DNA of 64,000 nucleotides from Flavobacterium sp. 270 (GTDB lineage Bacteria > Bacteroidota > Bacteroidia > Flavobacteriales > Flavobacteriaceae), in NCBI RefSeq assembly GCF_004368785.1, contig NZ_SODM01000001.1:558001-622000 (forward strand), in the 5' to 3' direction. The notes beneath the pieces were generated by a model. It saw only the letters and a program-made list of their open reading frames with translations, ran no database searches and was not told the DNA's origin. How positions within the stretch are numbered: position 1 is the first letter of the stretch; every line of letters begins with the position of its first letter. The position numbers and the translations under genes were made by a program. Below, piece by piece: positions 46,163-54,759 of the stretch.

Positions 46163-46606
46163 CTAAAATTTAGGCTGCATTTTAAAACCTACGCCAATTC
46201 TGTTCCAGGTATTAATCACTGTAGCAGCCATAATGATTTTTACGGTATCTGTATCTCCAAATACACTAATGCATTTTGAATAAAGTTCATCACTTAATCC
46301 ATCTTCATGAATTAGTGTAATGGCTTCTGTAACTTGCAGAATCAATTGTTCTTCTTCTGTAAAATGATCTGTAGCTTCTTTCCAGACTGCGACCAAATTT
46401 ATTTTTCTGGCATCAATTCCCAACAAAAGCGCATCCTGTGTGTGTTTATCAAGACAAAAAGCACAGCCGTTTATATGCGAAGCTCTGATTTTGATCAATT
46501 CCTGATACCATTTATCAATCCCGGATTCTTTAATAACTTTATCTAGTTCGTTTAATGCTTTAAAGCCTTCAGGGTATGATTTTCCTATAAATAATCTTGA
46601 ACTCAT
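46163..46606 (-). CDS. Carboxymuconolactone decarboxylase/AhpD-like protein
   Basis: The 147-residue protein has the thiol motif GCAFCLDKHTQDA with Cys48, Cys51 and His55, as in AhpD-type alkylhydroperoxidases. It should use the CxxC for peroxide or thiol chemistry. I chose the ATG at 46606 (MSSRLFIG) because the preceding 12 residues have no similarity to the family. It is in the operon just after a terminator-like hairpin. Confidence 0.88.
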   Translation of the reverse strand: MSSRLFIGKSYPEGFKALNELDKVIKESGIDKWYQELIKIRASHINGCAFCLDKHTQDALLLGIDARKINLVAVWKEATDHFTEEEQLILQVTEAITLIHEDGLSDELYSKCISVFGDTDTVKIIMAATVINTWNRIGVGFKMQPKF

Positions 46607-46647
46607 GCTATATAATTTAAAAGTTAATTTTAATTCATTCAATAAAA

Positions 46648-46684
46648 AATAAGCATGCCTTTATAAAGCCAAGACATGCTTATT
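46648..46684 (-). terminator. Hairpin between YCII and AhpD-like genes
   Basis: aataagcatg (46648-46657) and catgcttatt (46675-46684) form a 10-bp perfect stem. It has only a short T tail and lies inside the operon, so it is more likely an attenuator or processing site than a full stop. Confidence 0.6.
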
Positions 46685-46691
46685 AAAAGTC

Positions 46692-47048
46692 TTAAGCCAG
46701 AGGAACAGACATACGAACCTCTACAATTGCTCCGTATTGAATAATCGGGCAAGCTTCTGCAATTTTTACTGCTTCATCATAATCATTTGATCGAATAAGG
46801 AATAAACCTCCTATAGATTCTTTTCCTTCAGCAAAAGGCCCAGAACTTACCGTGTTTTTCATTTTTCCGTGTTTGATAACTCTTCCGTCTAAATCCCAAC
46901 GCTTTGGCGGTGCAACTAGTTTATCTTGTGCCGCAATACCGGCAATCCATTCCTGATAAGGTTTAATTGCTTCTTTCATTTGTTCTGGTGTTGGAACTGG
47001 TTTTTCGCTTGTTAGATCTCTGTGGATCACTACTAAAAATTCTTGCAT
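46692..47048 (-). CDS. YCII-related protein
   Basis: The 118-residue protein has the YCII/DGPF fold signature (MQEFLVVIHRDL, DGPF-like SSGPFAEGKESIGGLFLIRSNDYDEAVKIAEACP). Such proteins are small ferredoxin-like barrels of unknown role, often next to sigma factors. It belongs to the sigma-54 operon, 38 bp after the small acidic gene. Confidence 0.9.
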   Translation of the reverse strand: MQEFLVVIHRDLTSEKPVPTPEQMKEAIKPYQEWIAGIAAQDKLVAPPKRWDLDGRVIKHGKMKNTVSSGPFAEGKESIGGLFLIRSNDYDEAVKIAEACPIIQYGAIVEVRMSVPLA

Positions 47049-47086
47049 AATAATTGTATTTAAATGTTTATAAAAAATTGATTTGT

Positions 47087-47275
47087 TTAAAATATAGACG
47101 AATAATCTTCATCCTCTTTCTCTTCAAAAGGCTGTTCATGCATGTTTGTTTCATCCAGTGATTCACATCCGTCTGTCGTATCATGATGGTGATAATCTAT
47201 TTCGCCTTCAGCTTCATTACTATAACCTGCTGGTTTTGAAATACCCAGCAATCTAAAAAAATGGATCAGTTTCAT
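47087..47275 (-). CDS. Small acidic His/Asp/Glu-rich protein
   Basis: The 62-residue protein has DYHHHDTTDGCESLDETNMHEQPFEEKEDEDYSSIF, so the C-terminal half is rich in His, Asp and Glu with one Cys. That composition could bind metal ions, but no family is recognised. It lies 29 bp after pirin and 38 bp before YCII on the same strand and is probably translated in the operon. Confidence 0.65.
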   Translation of the reverse strand: MKLIHFFRLLGISKPAGYSNEAEGEIDYHHHDTTDGCESLDETNMHEQPFEEKEDEDYSSIF

Positions 47276-47304
47276 AATTCAGGTTTTATTATTAATAAAT
47301 TTGT

Positions 47305-48186
47305 TTAATGAACCGGCTTGATTACTTTTCTGGTTTCGCCTGCCACTTCTATAAAGCCCATTTTTCCGTTTGTATAATCTTCTTCGGCTTTTAATAAGGC
47401 GTCTTTTGAATTCATCACCATTGCTCCTTTAGAAAATAATGCTTCGTGCAACGGTTTTCCGGAAATAAAGATCAATTCGCAGTTTGTAATGGCGATAAAC
47501 TTTAAAGGTTCGGCAGAATTAGAATTCGCTGCCGCCATGATCATTCCTTCCTCAAGTTGTGTAGTCTCCTGATTTGTTGCAAAATCAAAAAGTCCCGAAA
47601 TAGCAAAAACAGTTCCCGACCATTGTGCCGGCAATTGATGCGAAAATTCTTTTCCTGCTTCTAAGAAAATATGCAGCAGCGTAAGCGAATCTGGCGTAGC
47701 GGTTTTATTCACCATATTTCCAGATTCCCCAGTTACAACTCTCACACGCACACCTTCTTCTTTTATTTCTGGTATTTTAGAATTTTCGATGAAAATGCTT
47801 TTTGGATCATCTTGTTTATTTGCTGCCGGAATATTGACAAACAATTGTAAACCTTCTACAGTGGCTCCTTCGGGAACAGGAAATTCTGAATGTACAACGC
47901 CTTTTCCAGCCCAGGTCCAGAGTAAACTTCCCGGAGTAATCATAATATTATTTCCTCTTGAGTCTACACTGTGATAAGCTGCAGAATCTTCAAAAACATA
48001 ACTTATTGCAGACATTCCGGCGTGAGGATGCGGGCCAAAAATGTCATGCGTCAATTCAAAATGATCAAAACCGATAATAGGATCCATAAGTCCGCCCACA
48101 TCTTTTGATCTTGCTTTTCTGGCAAAAAACTGCTCATCTCCCTGTACATCAGGCATGATAACTTCTGATAGTATTAAATTGCTCAT
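47305..48186 (-). CDS. Pirin-family protein
   Basis: The 293-residue bicupin has the pirin metal motif HPHAGMSAISYVF with later His and Glu in WTWAGKGVVHSE, followed by the C-terminal cupin. Bacterial pirins include quercetin dioxygenases and redox-linked regulators. It is in the sigma-54 operon, separated from the first gene by an unusual GC-rich segment. Confidence 0.9.
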   Translation of the reverse strand: MSNLILSEVIMPDVQGDEQFFARKARSKDVGGLMDPIIGFDHFELTHDIFGPHPHAGMSAISYVFEDSAAYHSVDSRGNNIMITPGSLLWTWAGKGVVHSEFPVPEGATVEGLQLFVNIPAANKQDDPKSIFIENSKIPEIKEEGVRVRVVTGESGNMVNKTATPDSLTLLHIFLEAGKEFSHQLPAQWSGTVFAISGLFDFATNQETTQLEEGMIMAAANSNSAEPLKFIAITNCELIFISGKPLHEALFSKGAMVMNSKDALLKAEEDYTNGKMGFIEVAGETRKVIKPVH

Positions 48187-48209
48187 AATTATTTTGATTA
48201 AGGTTAAAA

Positions 48210-48375
48210 AAATTGCGCCGTGCCCGCTGTTTTGCCGTGTTGTTGATCAGATTTCGCTTTGCGCTGACGTAGGGATTTTATATGAACGAACGGGTGGAAA
48301 GTGCATGCCCATTACAACCGCCTCGACAAACTGCCTACCCGTCATCTTCGTTTCAACGGGCATCGAAGCCATTTA
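48210..48375. other. GC-rich segment of unknown origin
   Basis: The stretch is visibly richer in G+C than everything around it and contains partial inverted repeats (acgggt around 48289 with acccgt around 48337, gtgcccg around 48220 with cgggcat around 48357). It may be a mobile or structured-RNA element inserted within the operon. On the minus strand it contains the small ORF listed next. Confidence 0.5.
48247..48372 (-). CDS. Possible 41-residue small ORF in the GC-rich segment
   Basis: An ATG at 48372, 13 bp after the stop of the first operon gene, opens MASMPVETKMTGRQFVEAVVMGMHFPPVRSYKIPTSAQSEI before a TGA at 48247. The codon use differs from neighbours. It may be a translated fragment of a foreign element. 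Its position suits translation within the operon, but the evidence is weak. Confidence 0.35.
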   Translation of the reverse strand: MASMPVETKMTGRQFVEAVVMGMHFPPVRSYKIPTSAQSEI

Positions 48376-48384
48376 AGATTTTAA

Positions 48385-49140
48385 TTATGCTCTTTGCGGA
48401 CGGTTTGGAAACCATTCCTCAAAAGTAATAGCACCAAGTTTTGCTGTTTCTGCCGGAACCAAAGTAAGTTCGTCCAGATGTGCTCCAAAGTATAAAGCAT
48501 TTTCATCTGAAATAACTTTAAGCGGATTATCCGTTTTAGTTAAATAGGTTTGCAAAAGAGCTGAAAGTTTGAAACGTTCCGGTCCTCCAATTTCTACAAT
48601 TCCGTTTGAAGGATTACCCAAAGCAAGATCAACAACCATAGAAGCCACATCTTCTGAAGCGATTGGCTGAATTTTGGCCGGAGAAATTGTTACGCTTTCG
48701 CCTTCGTGTGCAGAAGCAACGATACCGCCAAGAAATTCCATAAATTGTGTAGAATGAATAATGGTAAAAGGAACTCCCGATTTTTTGATTAAATTTTCCT
48801 GAGCTTGTTTGGCTCTAAAATAACCGCTTCCCTGCAAACGATCTGTTCCTACTACAGAAAGTGCAATGTGGTGTTTTACATTGGCGTTGATTTCTGCTGC
48901 CAATAAATTTCTGCCCGAAGTTTCAAAAAATTCCAAAACCTCTTTATCTGCAAAAGATGGTGAATTTGCCAAATCAATTACAATATCAGTATTGGTCACT
49001 GCTTCTGCAAGTCCTTCGCCTGTAATAGTGTTTATTCCTGTTGATGGCGCTGCCGATATTACGTTGTGCCCAAGATCACGAAGTTTGTTTACTACTTTTG
49101 ATCCAATTAATCCTGTTCCTCCAATTACTAAAATTTTCAT
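48385..49140 (-). CDS. NAD(P)-binding SDR-like protein (NmrA-type)
   Basis: The 251-residue atypical SDR has GGTGLIGSKV (7-16) and no YxxxK. It resembles NmrA/NAD(P)H-binding proteins that sense or use dinucleotides. It is the first gene of the operon, 46 bp after the sigma-54 promoter, so it is the most direct target of the adjacent activator. Confidence 0.88.
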   Translation of the reverse strand: MKILVIGGTGLIGSKVVNKLRDLGHNVISAAPSTGINTITGEGLAEAVTNTDIVIDLANSPSFADKEVLEFFETSGRNLLAAEINANVKHHIALSVVGTDRLQGSGYFRAKQAQENLIKKSGVPFTIIHSTQFMEFLGGIVASAHEGESVTISPAKIQPIASEDVASMVVDLALGNPSNGIVEIGGPERFKLSALLQTYLTKTDNPLKVISDENALYFGAHLDELTLVPAETAKLGAITFEEWFPNRPQRA

Positions 49141-49186
49141 GTTTTCTAATGTTTAAATGATTATTATTTGACTTCATGTTGTAATA

Positions 49187-49202
49187 GCCAATTGTCGTGC
49201 CA
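49187..49202 (-). promoter_or_regulatory. Sigma-54 (-24/-12) promoter
   Basis: On the minus strand TGGCACGACAATTGGC matches the consensus TGGCACG-N4-TTGC at all but the last base of the -12 box (TTGG). It lies 46 bp before the first operon gene and downstream of a sigma-54 activator gene and a palindromic site. Confidence 0.8.
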
Positions 49203-49258
49203 TTCATTTAATTAACTAAAAATCAATTAGTTACATTAAAAAACGCATTTAGAATTTC

Positions 49259-49305
49259 ATTTCATAAAGTGAAATCATTTTGGCTTTCACTATATATAGT
49301 GAAAG
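49259..49305. promoter_or_regulatory. Upstream activator sites for the sigma-54 regulator
   Basis: A 22-bp perfect palindrome (49284-49305, ctttcac...gtgaaag around tatata) lies about 82-118 bp from the promoter. A weaker copy (atttcat aaa gtgaaat, 49259-49275) lies closer to it. The two copies are about 28 bp apart, typical of dimer sites for sigma-54 activators. Confidence 0.75.
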
Positions 49306-49352
49306 AATCGAATTTTTGATTTTTTACTATTGATGAAACAATCAGAAAAGCA

Positions 49353-49390
49353 AAATGCCCAACATTTTTTTCAAATCGTTGGGCATTTTT
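49353..49390 (-). terminator. Terminator of the activator gene
   Basis: aaatgcccaac (49353-49363) and gttgggcattt (49378-49388) form an 11-bp perfect stem with a T-rich tail downstream of the activator gene. Confidence 0.8.
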
Positions 49391-49402
49391 ATATTTTAAT
49401 GA

Positions 49403-49540
49403 TGAATTGCCTCCTGCTTTAGCTGGAGAGGTACTATTTGATATCTTAAGATAAGGCTTTAGCCAAACTATCGAGAATTAGGCTAAAGCCAACTCAATAT
49501 TAATTCATATTAACCTCTAGCTAAACCTAGAGGCAATTCA
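49403..49540. repeat. Nested palindrome, 'ggctttagcc' family
   Basis: Outer arms 49403-49431 and 49513-49540 (gaattgcctc...aggcaattc) with inner ggctttagcc (49455-49464) and ggctaaagcc (49481-49490). It matches 34327-34446. Confidence 0.8.
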
Positions 49541-49580
49541 ATTCTCTGCATTATCTTATTGAACTTAATAGACTATAATA

Positions 49581-52205
49581 TTAGAAATAATCTGATTTCG
49601 TAATTAAAAGTTTTTTCATTTTTGAATGAAGTGTATTTCCCGGAATATCCAAAACTTCTGCAGCACCGCCAGCTCCGGAAATTTTTCCGTTGCATCTTTT
49701 TAAAGCGCTGATAATAAAAGTACGTTCCATTTCTTCCAACGTTTTACTAAAGATATTTTCTTCCTCATTATTTTTTTCTGCTTTTTTCGGAAGATATACT
49801 TCACGCAAAACATTGTCTGAAGCCATAAGAACGCTTCGTTCAATAAGATGTTCCAATTCTCTCACATTTCCCGGCCATAAATAGCTGTGCAGCTGCTGGA
49901 TCGCTTTTGGCGCAATTCTGCTTATGTTTTTACCGTTATTTTTACTGTATTTCGTAAGAAAAAAATTAGCCAATGCTTCTACATCTTCCATTCTTTCGCG
50001 CAATGAAGGCAGGTAAATCGGGAAAACATTTAGCCTGTAAAAAAGATCCGAACGAAAACGGCCTGCTTCTACTTCTTCTTCCAGATTACGATTTGTAGCT
50101 GCAATAATTCGTACATCTACTTTCACCGTGTCCTTTCCTCCTACGCGTTCCAGTTCGCGCTCCTGAATAACACGCAGCAGTTTAACTTGTGCTTCTAGTG
50201 GCATTTCTCCAATTTCGTCGAGAAATAAAGTACTGTTATTTGCGAGTTCAAATTTTCCTATACGTCTTTCTGTGGCTCCGGTAAAGGCACCTTTTTCGTG
50301 TCCGAATAATTCGCTTTCGATCAAATTGGCCGGCATTGCAGCACAGTTTACTTTGATCATCAATTTATCTTTTCTCTGCGAAGCATTATGAATCGCACGC
50401 GCAATCAATTCCTTACCCGTTCCCGTTTCTCCAAGAATCAAAACCGTTGAATTAGAATCGGCAACCAGCGACATTAAATGATATACTTTCTGCATTTGTA
50501 CACCACTGCCGATAATTTCACTAAAATTATAAATGTTTTTAATCTGCTCTTTCAGATAGACATTTTCATGTTCTAATTGTTGTTTGTAAAGCAACAATTT
50601 TTCATTGGCCTGAATATTAGCAATTGCAACAGAAATCTGCGAACAGATTCCTTTTAATATCGAAGGATCTAATTTATCTGCCAATAACCACATTGTGCCA
50701 ACATTAGCATTTCCTACTTTTAATAAAGCGCCATAAGCATTTTCAAAACCAACTTTTTTCCAAAGCTGTGCAAAACCAGAATTGTTACGCTGTAATTCTT
50801 CCTCGGCATTAAAAACCAAAGCACTATTGCTTTTAATAACCTGAGCCGTATAAGGTTCGTGAATATCCAATTTAATTGATTTCATTTTATCAAAATCAAT
50901 TTCTGCCTTTATAAACAGCGATTTATCATACATAAAAGGAGTAAGTCCAATGCCATCATCATCAAAAATATTAAGCATCGCCAGCTTAGTGTCCAAAAGA
51001 TCACGAAGAACGTTTATAATGGCAATTTCTAAATCATCTTTGGTTCGTACGCCTGCAATTTCATTACTAAACTGCAATAAAACCGATTGCTCATTATTTT
51101 TATTTAATAAAGATTCGTTGGCCATAATATTGGATAATGCCGTCGAAATCTGCGAACAAATTCCCTGTAGCAACGAAATATTGATTTCCTCAATCGCCAG
51201 CCATAAAATCCCCAAAGAAACGTCGCCATTACGAAGCGCAATCCCGACCATTCTTTTAAAACCTAATTTTTTCCAAAAGAAAAGATATTTAGACGTTATG
51301 CCGCGATCTATTTCTATATCTACATTAAACAGTAATGGAATATAACTATCTAAAACCCGATTCTGCAATCCGTCATTAATAGGAAATTTAGATTCAGACA
51401 CTTCATGCAGCACAGGATCGTCTGCGGTTGTTGCACTGGTATCATGAATGTACGAACTCATTGTAAGGCCGTCATCGTTTATTTTACGAATAACGTATCC
51501 TCTTAATGGATTTATTTGTGTTAATGCCGTTTTTACTGCAAGTGCAAGATCTTTTTTGTTTCTAACTTCTGAAATATCATTACTAAAATCAAGCAGAAAC
51601 GATTTTTCGGCTTCTTTCTTTAATAGTTCTTCATTTTTGATAATATTAGAAACTGCAATAGAAAGCTGTGGTGCGATACCATCTATAACACTGCGAAGTT
51701 CCTGCGTAAAACTATCTTTTTTAGTGGCATAAATATGTACAAAACCAAATGGTTTATCTTCGTTCCATAAAGTTTTCATTAATGTTTCCTTTATACCGCC
51801 GCGATCATTAACTCTTAAATATTCAGGACTTTTAGGCGTGTCTTTTACCTCTTTAAGAACAAAAGAAATCGCCGTTTCAGATTCCAGCACCCTTTTTATA
51901 AAAGGTTCATCCAGAGTAAAATGAGCTTTTTGTAATTGAGAATAAGTCTCTCGATCTAAAATGGCATCTGCATTTGAATCCAGCAAAAAACCAGCATAGG
52001 TTTTATCTTTTTGATCGATAAGTGTAATTGTAATATGAGAAAAATTATAAAGGCTTTTAAGTCTTTTGGCAAAAAGAAAAATCAGGTCTTTTTTCTCCCT
52101 TACTTTGGTTATATCCTTCCCTAATTCCAACAAGATTGTTTCTTCCTCTTTAAGGAAAACCTTTTCAGCATTGGCTGAATTCTCTGTTGTTTTGGCTTTT
52201 TTCAT
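49581..52205 (-). CDS. Sigma-54-dependent activator with three GAF domains
   Basis: The 874-residue protein has three N-terminal GAF domains (about 25-190, 200-365 and 375-535). Each starts with a related LLxF/Lxxxx I xxVRxKxDL segment, so they arose by duplication. An AAA+ domain follows (about 557-790, Walker A GETGTGKE, the sigma-54-binding GAFTGA, Walker B LFLDEIGE). A Fis-type helix-turn-helix ends the protein. Activators of this kind respond to small ligands or redox signals through the GAF domains and open sigma-54 promoters. The operon after it has a matching promoter and palindromes. The signal is unknown. Confidence 0.92.
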   Translation of the reverse strand: MKKAKTTENSANAEKVFLKEEETILLELGKDITKVREKKDLIFLFAKRLKSLYNFSHITITLIDQKDKTYAGFLLDSNADAILDRETYSQLQKAHFTLDEPFIKRVLESETAISFVLKEVKDTPKSPEYLRVNDRGGIKETLMKTLWNEDKPFGFVHIYATKKDSFTQELRSVIDGIAPQLSIAVSNIIKNEELLKKEAEKSFLLDFSNDISEVRNKKDLALAVKTALTQINPLRGYVIRKINDDGLTMSSYIHDTSATTADDPVLHEVSESKFPINDGLQNRVLDSYIPLLFNVDIEIDRGITSKYLFFWKKLGFKRMVGIALRNGDVSLGILWLAIEEINISLLQGICSQISTALSNIMANESLLNKNNEQSVLLQFSNEIAGVRTKDDLEIAIINVLRDLLDTKLAMLNIFDDDGIGLTPFMYDKSLFIKAEIDFDKMKSIKLDIHEPYTAQVIKSNSALVFNAEEELQRNNSGFAQLWKKVGFENAYGALLKVGNANVGTMWLLADKLDPSILKGICSQISVAIANIQANEKLLLYKQQLEHENVYLKEQIKNIYNFSEIIGSGVQMQKVYHLMSLVADSNSTVLILGETGTGKELIARAIHNASQRKDKLMIKVNCAAMPANLIESELFGHEKGAFTGATERRIGKFELANNSTLFLDEIGEMPLEAQVKLLRVIQERELERVGGKDTVKVDVRIIAATNRNLEEEVEAGRFRSDLFYRLNVFPIYLPSLRERMEDVEALANFFLTKYSKNNGKNISRIAPKAIQQLHSYLWPGNVRELEHLIERSVLMASDNVLREVYLPKKAEKNNEEENIFSKTLEEMERTFIISALKRCNGKISGAGGAAEVLDIPGNTLHSKMKKLLITKSDYF

Positions 52206-52324
52206 TTAGTGAAGTTCTTTTCCGGATTTTTTGTTGGCATAAATATAATCAAACTCGCGCTAGTGCTAAACTTTATGTAATATCAAATTGTATTTTTTTG
52301 TATTTAAGGTATATTCTTGTAAGC

Positions 52325-52362
52325 AAAAGAGACCATCAAAAACAATTTTGATGATCTCTTTT
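52325..52362 (-). terminator. Terminator at the end of the polysaccharide locus
   Basis: A 17-bp stem (52325-52341 and 52346-52362, one mismatch) with a 4-nt loop and T tail lies just after the last glycosidase gene. Confidence 0.85.
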
Positions 52363-52380
52363 ATTTATAAAAAACCAATT

Positions 52381-53358
52381 CTATTTTTCGAATAAAGAAA
52401 AACTTTTACTGTCGGCTTTTATCGCATTTCCTTCAAAACTAATATCGATAATTCCTGCTTTTCTTGGCGAAACTGCCGAATTATTAAAATGAGTATGCAA
52501 AACATAATGCATTTTATTGTCTTTATCCCAGAAAACATCGCCATGACCAATTCCGTTTTGATTGGTATTTTTTCTGCTGATAATCGGACTGTCTTTTGAT
52601 TTTTCCCAAGGTCCTAACGGACTTTTACTCGTAGCGTAACCAACCGCATAATCTGGATTTCTAAAATCGTTTGCCGAATAAATTAAATAGTATAAACCGT
52701 TGTGTTTTAAAACCGTCGGACCTTCTGTAACAGGCCAATCTGTATTTTGAGTATTTTCCCATTGCAACGTTCCGGAAATACATTCGGTTAAAGTTTCTGA
52801 TTTTATGGTTTGAAGATCATCGTTTATTTCAGCCACAAAAATTCGGTTCCCCTTCGTTAAACGTACATGATACAAGTATTTTTTTCCATCTTCATCTATA
52901 AAAATAAACGGATCAATTTGGTTTCCGGTTTCAATAATCGGTTTTTTAGATTCGTTTTTAAACGGCCCATGCGGACTGTCGCCAACAGCAATTGCAATAT
53001 TTTCATTTGCTGTATAAATCATATAAAACTTCTTATTGTATTCTAAAACCTGTGGCGCCCAAAAACCTTTGTCTCCAAAAGAATCTCCTTTTTTTAAAGC
53101 CAAACCATTTTGTGCGCCCGCAGGTTCGCTCCATTTTTTTAAATCCGAAGAAGTGTACACCAAAAATCCATTTCCGTTTTGAGGAACATCTCCTGTTGTG
53201 GTTCCATACAAATAATAAGTTCCTTTGTTGTAAAAAATAGTTGGATCTGCTAAAAATATGTTTTGTTTTTGTGGTTGATTATTGACTTTCGAATCTTTTT
53301 CCTGCGAACAACAGACAAAAAGACAAAAGAAACTTATTGTGGTTAGGTATTTTTTCAT
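52381..53358 (-). CDS. Glycoside hydrolase family 43, lipoprotein
   Basis: The 325-residue five-bladed propeller enzyme has the GH43 catalytic residues Asp38 (LADPTIF), Asp149 (IDPFIF) and Glu212 (TEGPTVL). A lipid-anchor Cys is in VCCSQEK (16-17). The family includes arabinofuranosidases, beta-xylosidases and endo-arabinanases. It is the last gene of the locus. The start at 53358 (MKKYL) is preferred over 53367. Confidence 0.9.
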   Translation of the reverse strand: MKKYLTTISFFCLFVCCSQEKDSKVNNQPQKQNIFLADPTIFYNKGTYYLYGTTTGDVPQNGNGFLVYTSSDLKKWSEPAGAQNGLALKKGDSFGDKGFWAPQVLEYNKKFYMIYTANENIAIAVGDSPHGPFKNESKKPIIETGNQIDPFIFIDEDGKKYLYHVRLTKGNRIFVAEINDDLQTIKSETLTECISGTLQWENTQNTDWPVTEGPTVLKHNGLYYLIYSANDFRNPDYAVGYATSKSPLGPWEKSKDSPIISRKNTNQNGIGHGDVFWDKDNKMHYVLHTHFNNSAVSPRKAGIIDISFEGNAIKADSKSFSLFEK

Positions 53359-53391
53359 TTTGTACATGGTTTTAGAATTAATTTAATGTAG

Positions 53392-53497
53392 TTTTTGTCT
53401 TTTCGACGGAGGAGAAATCGCATTAGAAACTCCACAAAGATGAGCCAAACTCCACGGAATTACGAATGCGATTTCTCCTCCGTCGAAATGACAAAAA
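53392..53497. repeat. Intergenic palindrome, 'gtcatttcgacgg...agaaatc' family
   Basis: Arms 53392-53424 and 53464-53497 are near-complementary; the family recurs at 5658 and 10163. It separates the GH43 and epimerase genes. Confidence 0.8.
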
Positions 53498-53536
53498 TGA
53501 TGGCAAAAAATGCGTCGAATAACTTATAAATCATAA

Positions 53537-54712
53537 TTAATTAGAGAACTGATACAAAGAAACCGTATGATACTTCTCCCCTTTCTTCAAAACAATCGGT
53601 GCAAATTTCGGCTGGTTTGGAGCATCTGGAAAATGTTGTGTTTCTAAAGCAAATGCTGTTCTAAAATCATCTTTTGCACCCGATTTAAAAGTATTTTTAG
53701 ACTGCATAAAATTCCCGCTGTAAAATTGCAATCCTGGTTCTTGCGTATAAATATCTAACGTAATTCCCGATTTATCGCCGGAAATAGTTGCTGCGTGATT
53801 CAGTCCGTTTTCTTTTGTTCCGTTTAAAACATAATTATGATCGTAGCCTTTTCCGAATTTCAATTGCTCGTCTTTCGTTTCAATTCGTTCGCCAATGGTA
53901 TGTTTTGAAGTAAAATCAAAAGGTGTATTTTTTACTGATTTTAATTCTCCTGATGGAATCAAACCTTCATCAACCGGAGTAAATTCATTTCCATAAATCT
54001 GTAATTTGTGATTTAAAATCGTCCCGCTTCCTTCTCCATTCAAATTAAAAAAGGCGTGATTCGTTAAATTTACAACCGTAGTTTTATCCGTTGTCGCTTC
54101 ATATTCCATTTTAATAGTTTGATTGTCTGTCAAAGTATAGGTTACTTTTACATTCAATTTTCCCGGAAAACTTTGCTCACCGTCAGGCGAAACGTAGGTC
54201 AAAACCAAAGTGTGTTCATCGGTTTTAGAAGCGTCCCAAACTACACTCTGAAAACCTTTTACGCCTCCGTGCAAAGCATTTTTTCCGTTATTTAATGGCA
54301 CTTGATATTGTTTTCCTTCCAAAGTAAACTGCCCTTTTGCAATACGATTTCCAACTCTTCCAATTGTTGCGCCAAAATAAGGTTCTGTCGAATTAATGAA
54401 ACCTTTTGCGCTGTTCATCCCGACAACAACATCGGTTTGTTTTCCGTTTTTATCCGCAACCCAAAGTCCGACCAATCTTGCGCCGTAATTGGTGAAAGCG
54501 GCTTTTATACCTTTATTTTCAATCCAATATAAATTGACTTTTTTACCGTCGACGATTGTATCAAAATTTTTGGTTTCTAAAACAGTCTTCACTGAATCTG
54601 TTTTTATTTCTTTTGAAGTTTCTGTTGAAACAACTTTTTCAGTTTTATTATCTTTACAATTAAATTGAAAAAGTGATAAAAGTAAAACTCCTGCTATTTG
54701 AATATTTTTCAT
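53537..54712 (-). CDS. Aldose 1-epimerase (galactose mutarotase), lipoprotein
   Basis: The 391-residue protein has a lipobox NC (Cys19) and the epimerase core: NHAFFNLNGEGSG and the late catalytic Glu in ALETQHFPDAPNQPKF. It interconverts alpha and beta anomers of released sugars. A lipid-anchored form in a polysaccharide locus points to periplasmic or surface sugar handling. Confidence 0.92.
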   Translation of the reverse strand: MKNIQIAGVLLLSLFQFNCKDNKTEKVVSTETSKEIKTDSVKTVLETKNFDTIVDGKKVNLYWIENKGIKAAFTNYGARLVGLWVADKNGKQTDVVVGMNSAKGFINSTEPYFGATIGRVGNRIAKGQFTLEGKQYQVPLNNGKNALHGGVKGFQSVVWDASKTDEHTLVLTYVSPDGEQSFPGKLNVKVTYTLTDNQTIKMEYEATTDKTTVVNLTNHAFFNLNGEGSGTILNHKLQIYGNEFTPVDEGLIPSGELKSVKNTPFDFTSKHTIGERIETKDEQLKFGKGYDHNYVLNGTKENGLNHAATISGDKSGITLDIYTQEPGLQFYSGNFMQSKNTFKSGAKDDFRTAFALETQHFPDAPNQPKFAPIVLKKGEKYHTVSLYQFSN

Positions 54713-54719
54713 TTTTATG

Positions 54720-54742
54720 TCATTGCGAGGAACGAAGCAATC
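54720..54742. repeat. Half copy of the 'tcattgcgaggaac' repeat
   Basis: One arm only, immediately upstream of the epimerase start. The full palindrome is at 32774-32855. Confidence 0.65.
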
Positions 54743-54759
54743 TTCCTCTAGTTAGTATA

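Noticed and set aside
48155..48376. 73-residue plus-strand ORF across the GC-rich segment
   Set aside because: It overlaps the pirin start antisense to the operon, and the minus-strand reading is better placed for translation.
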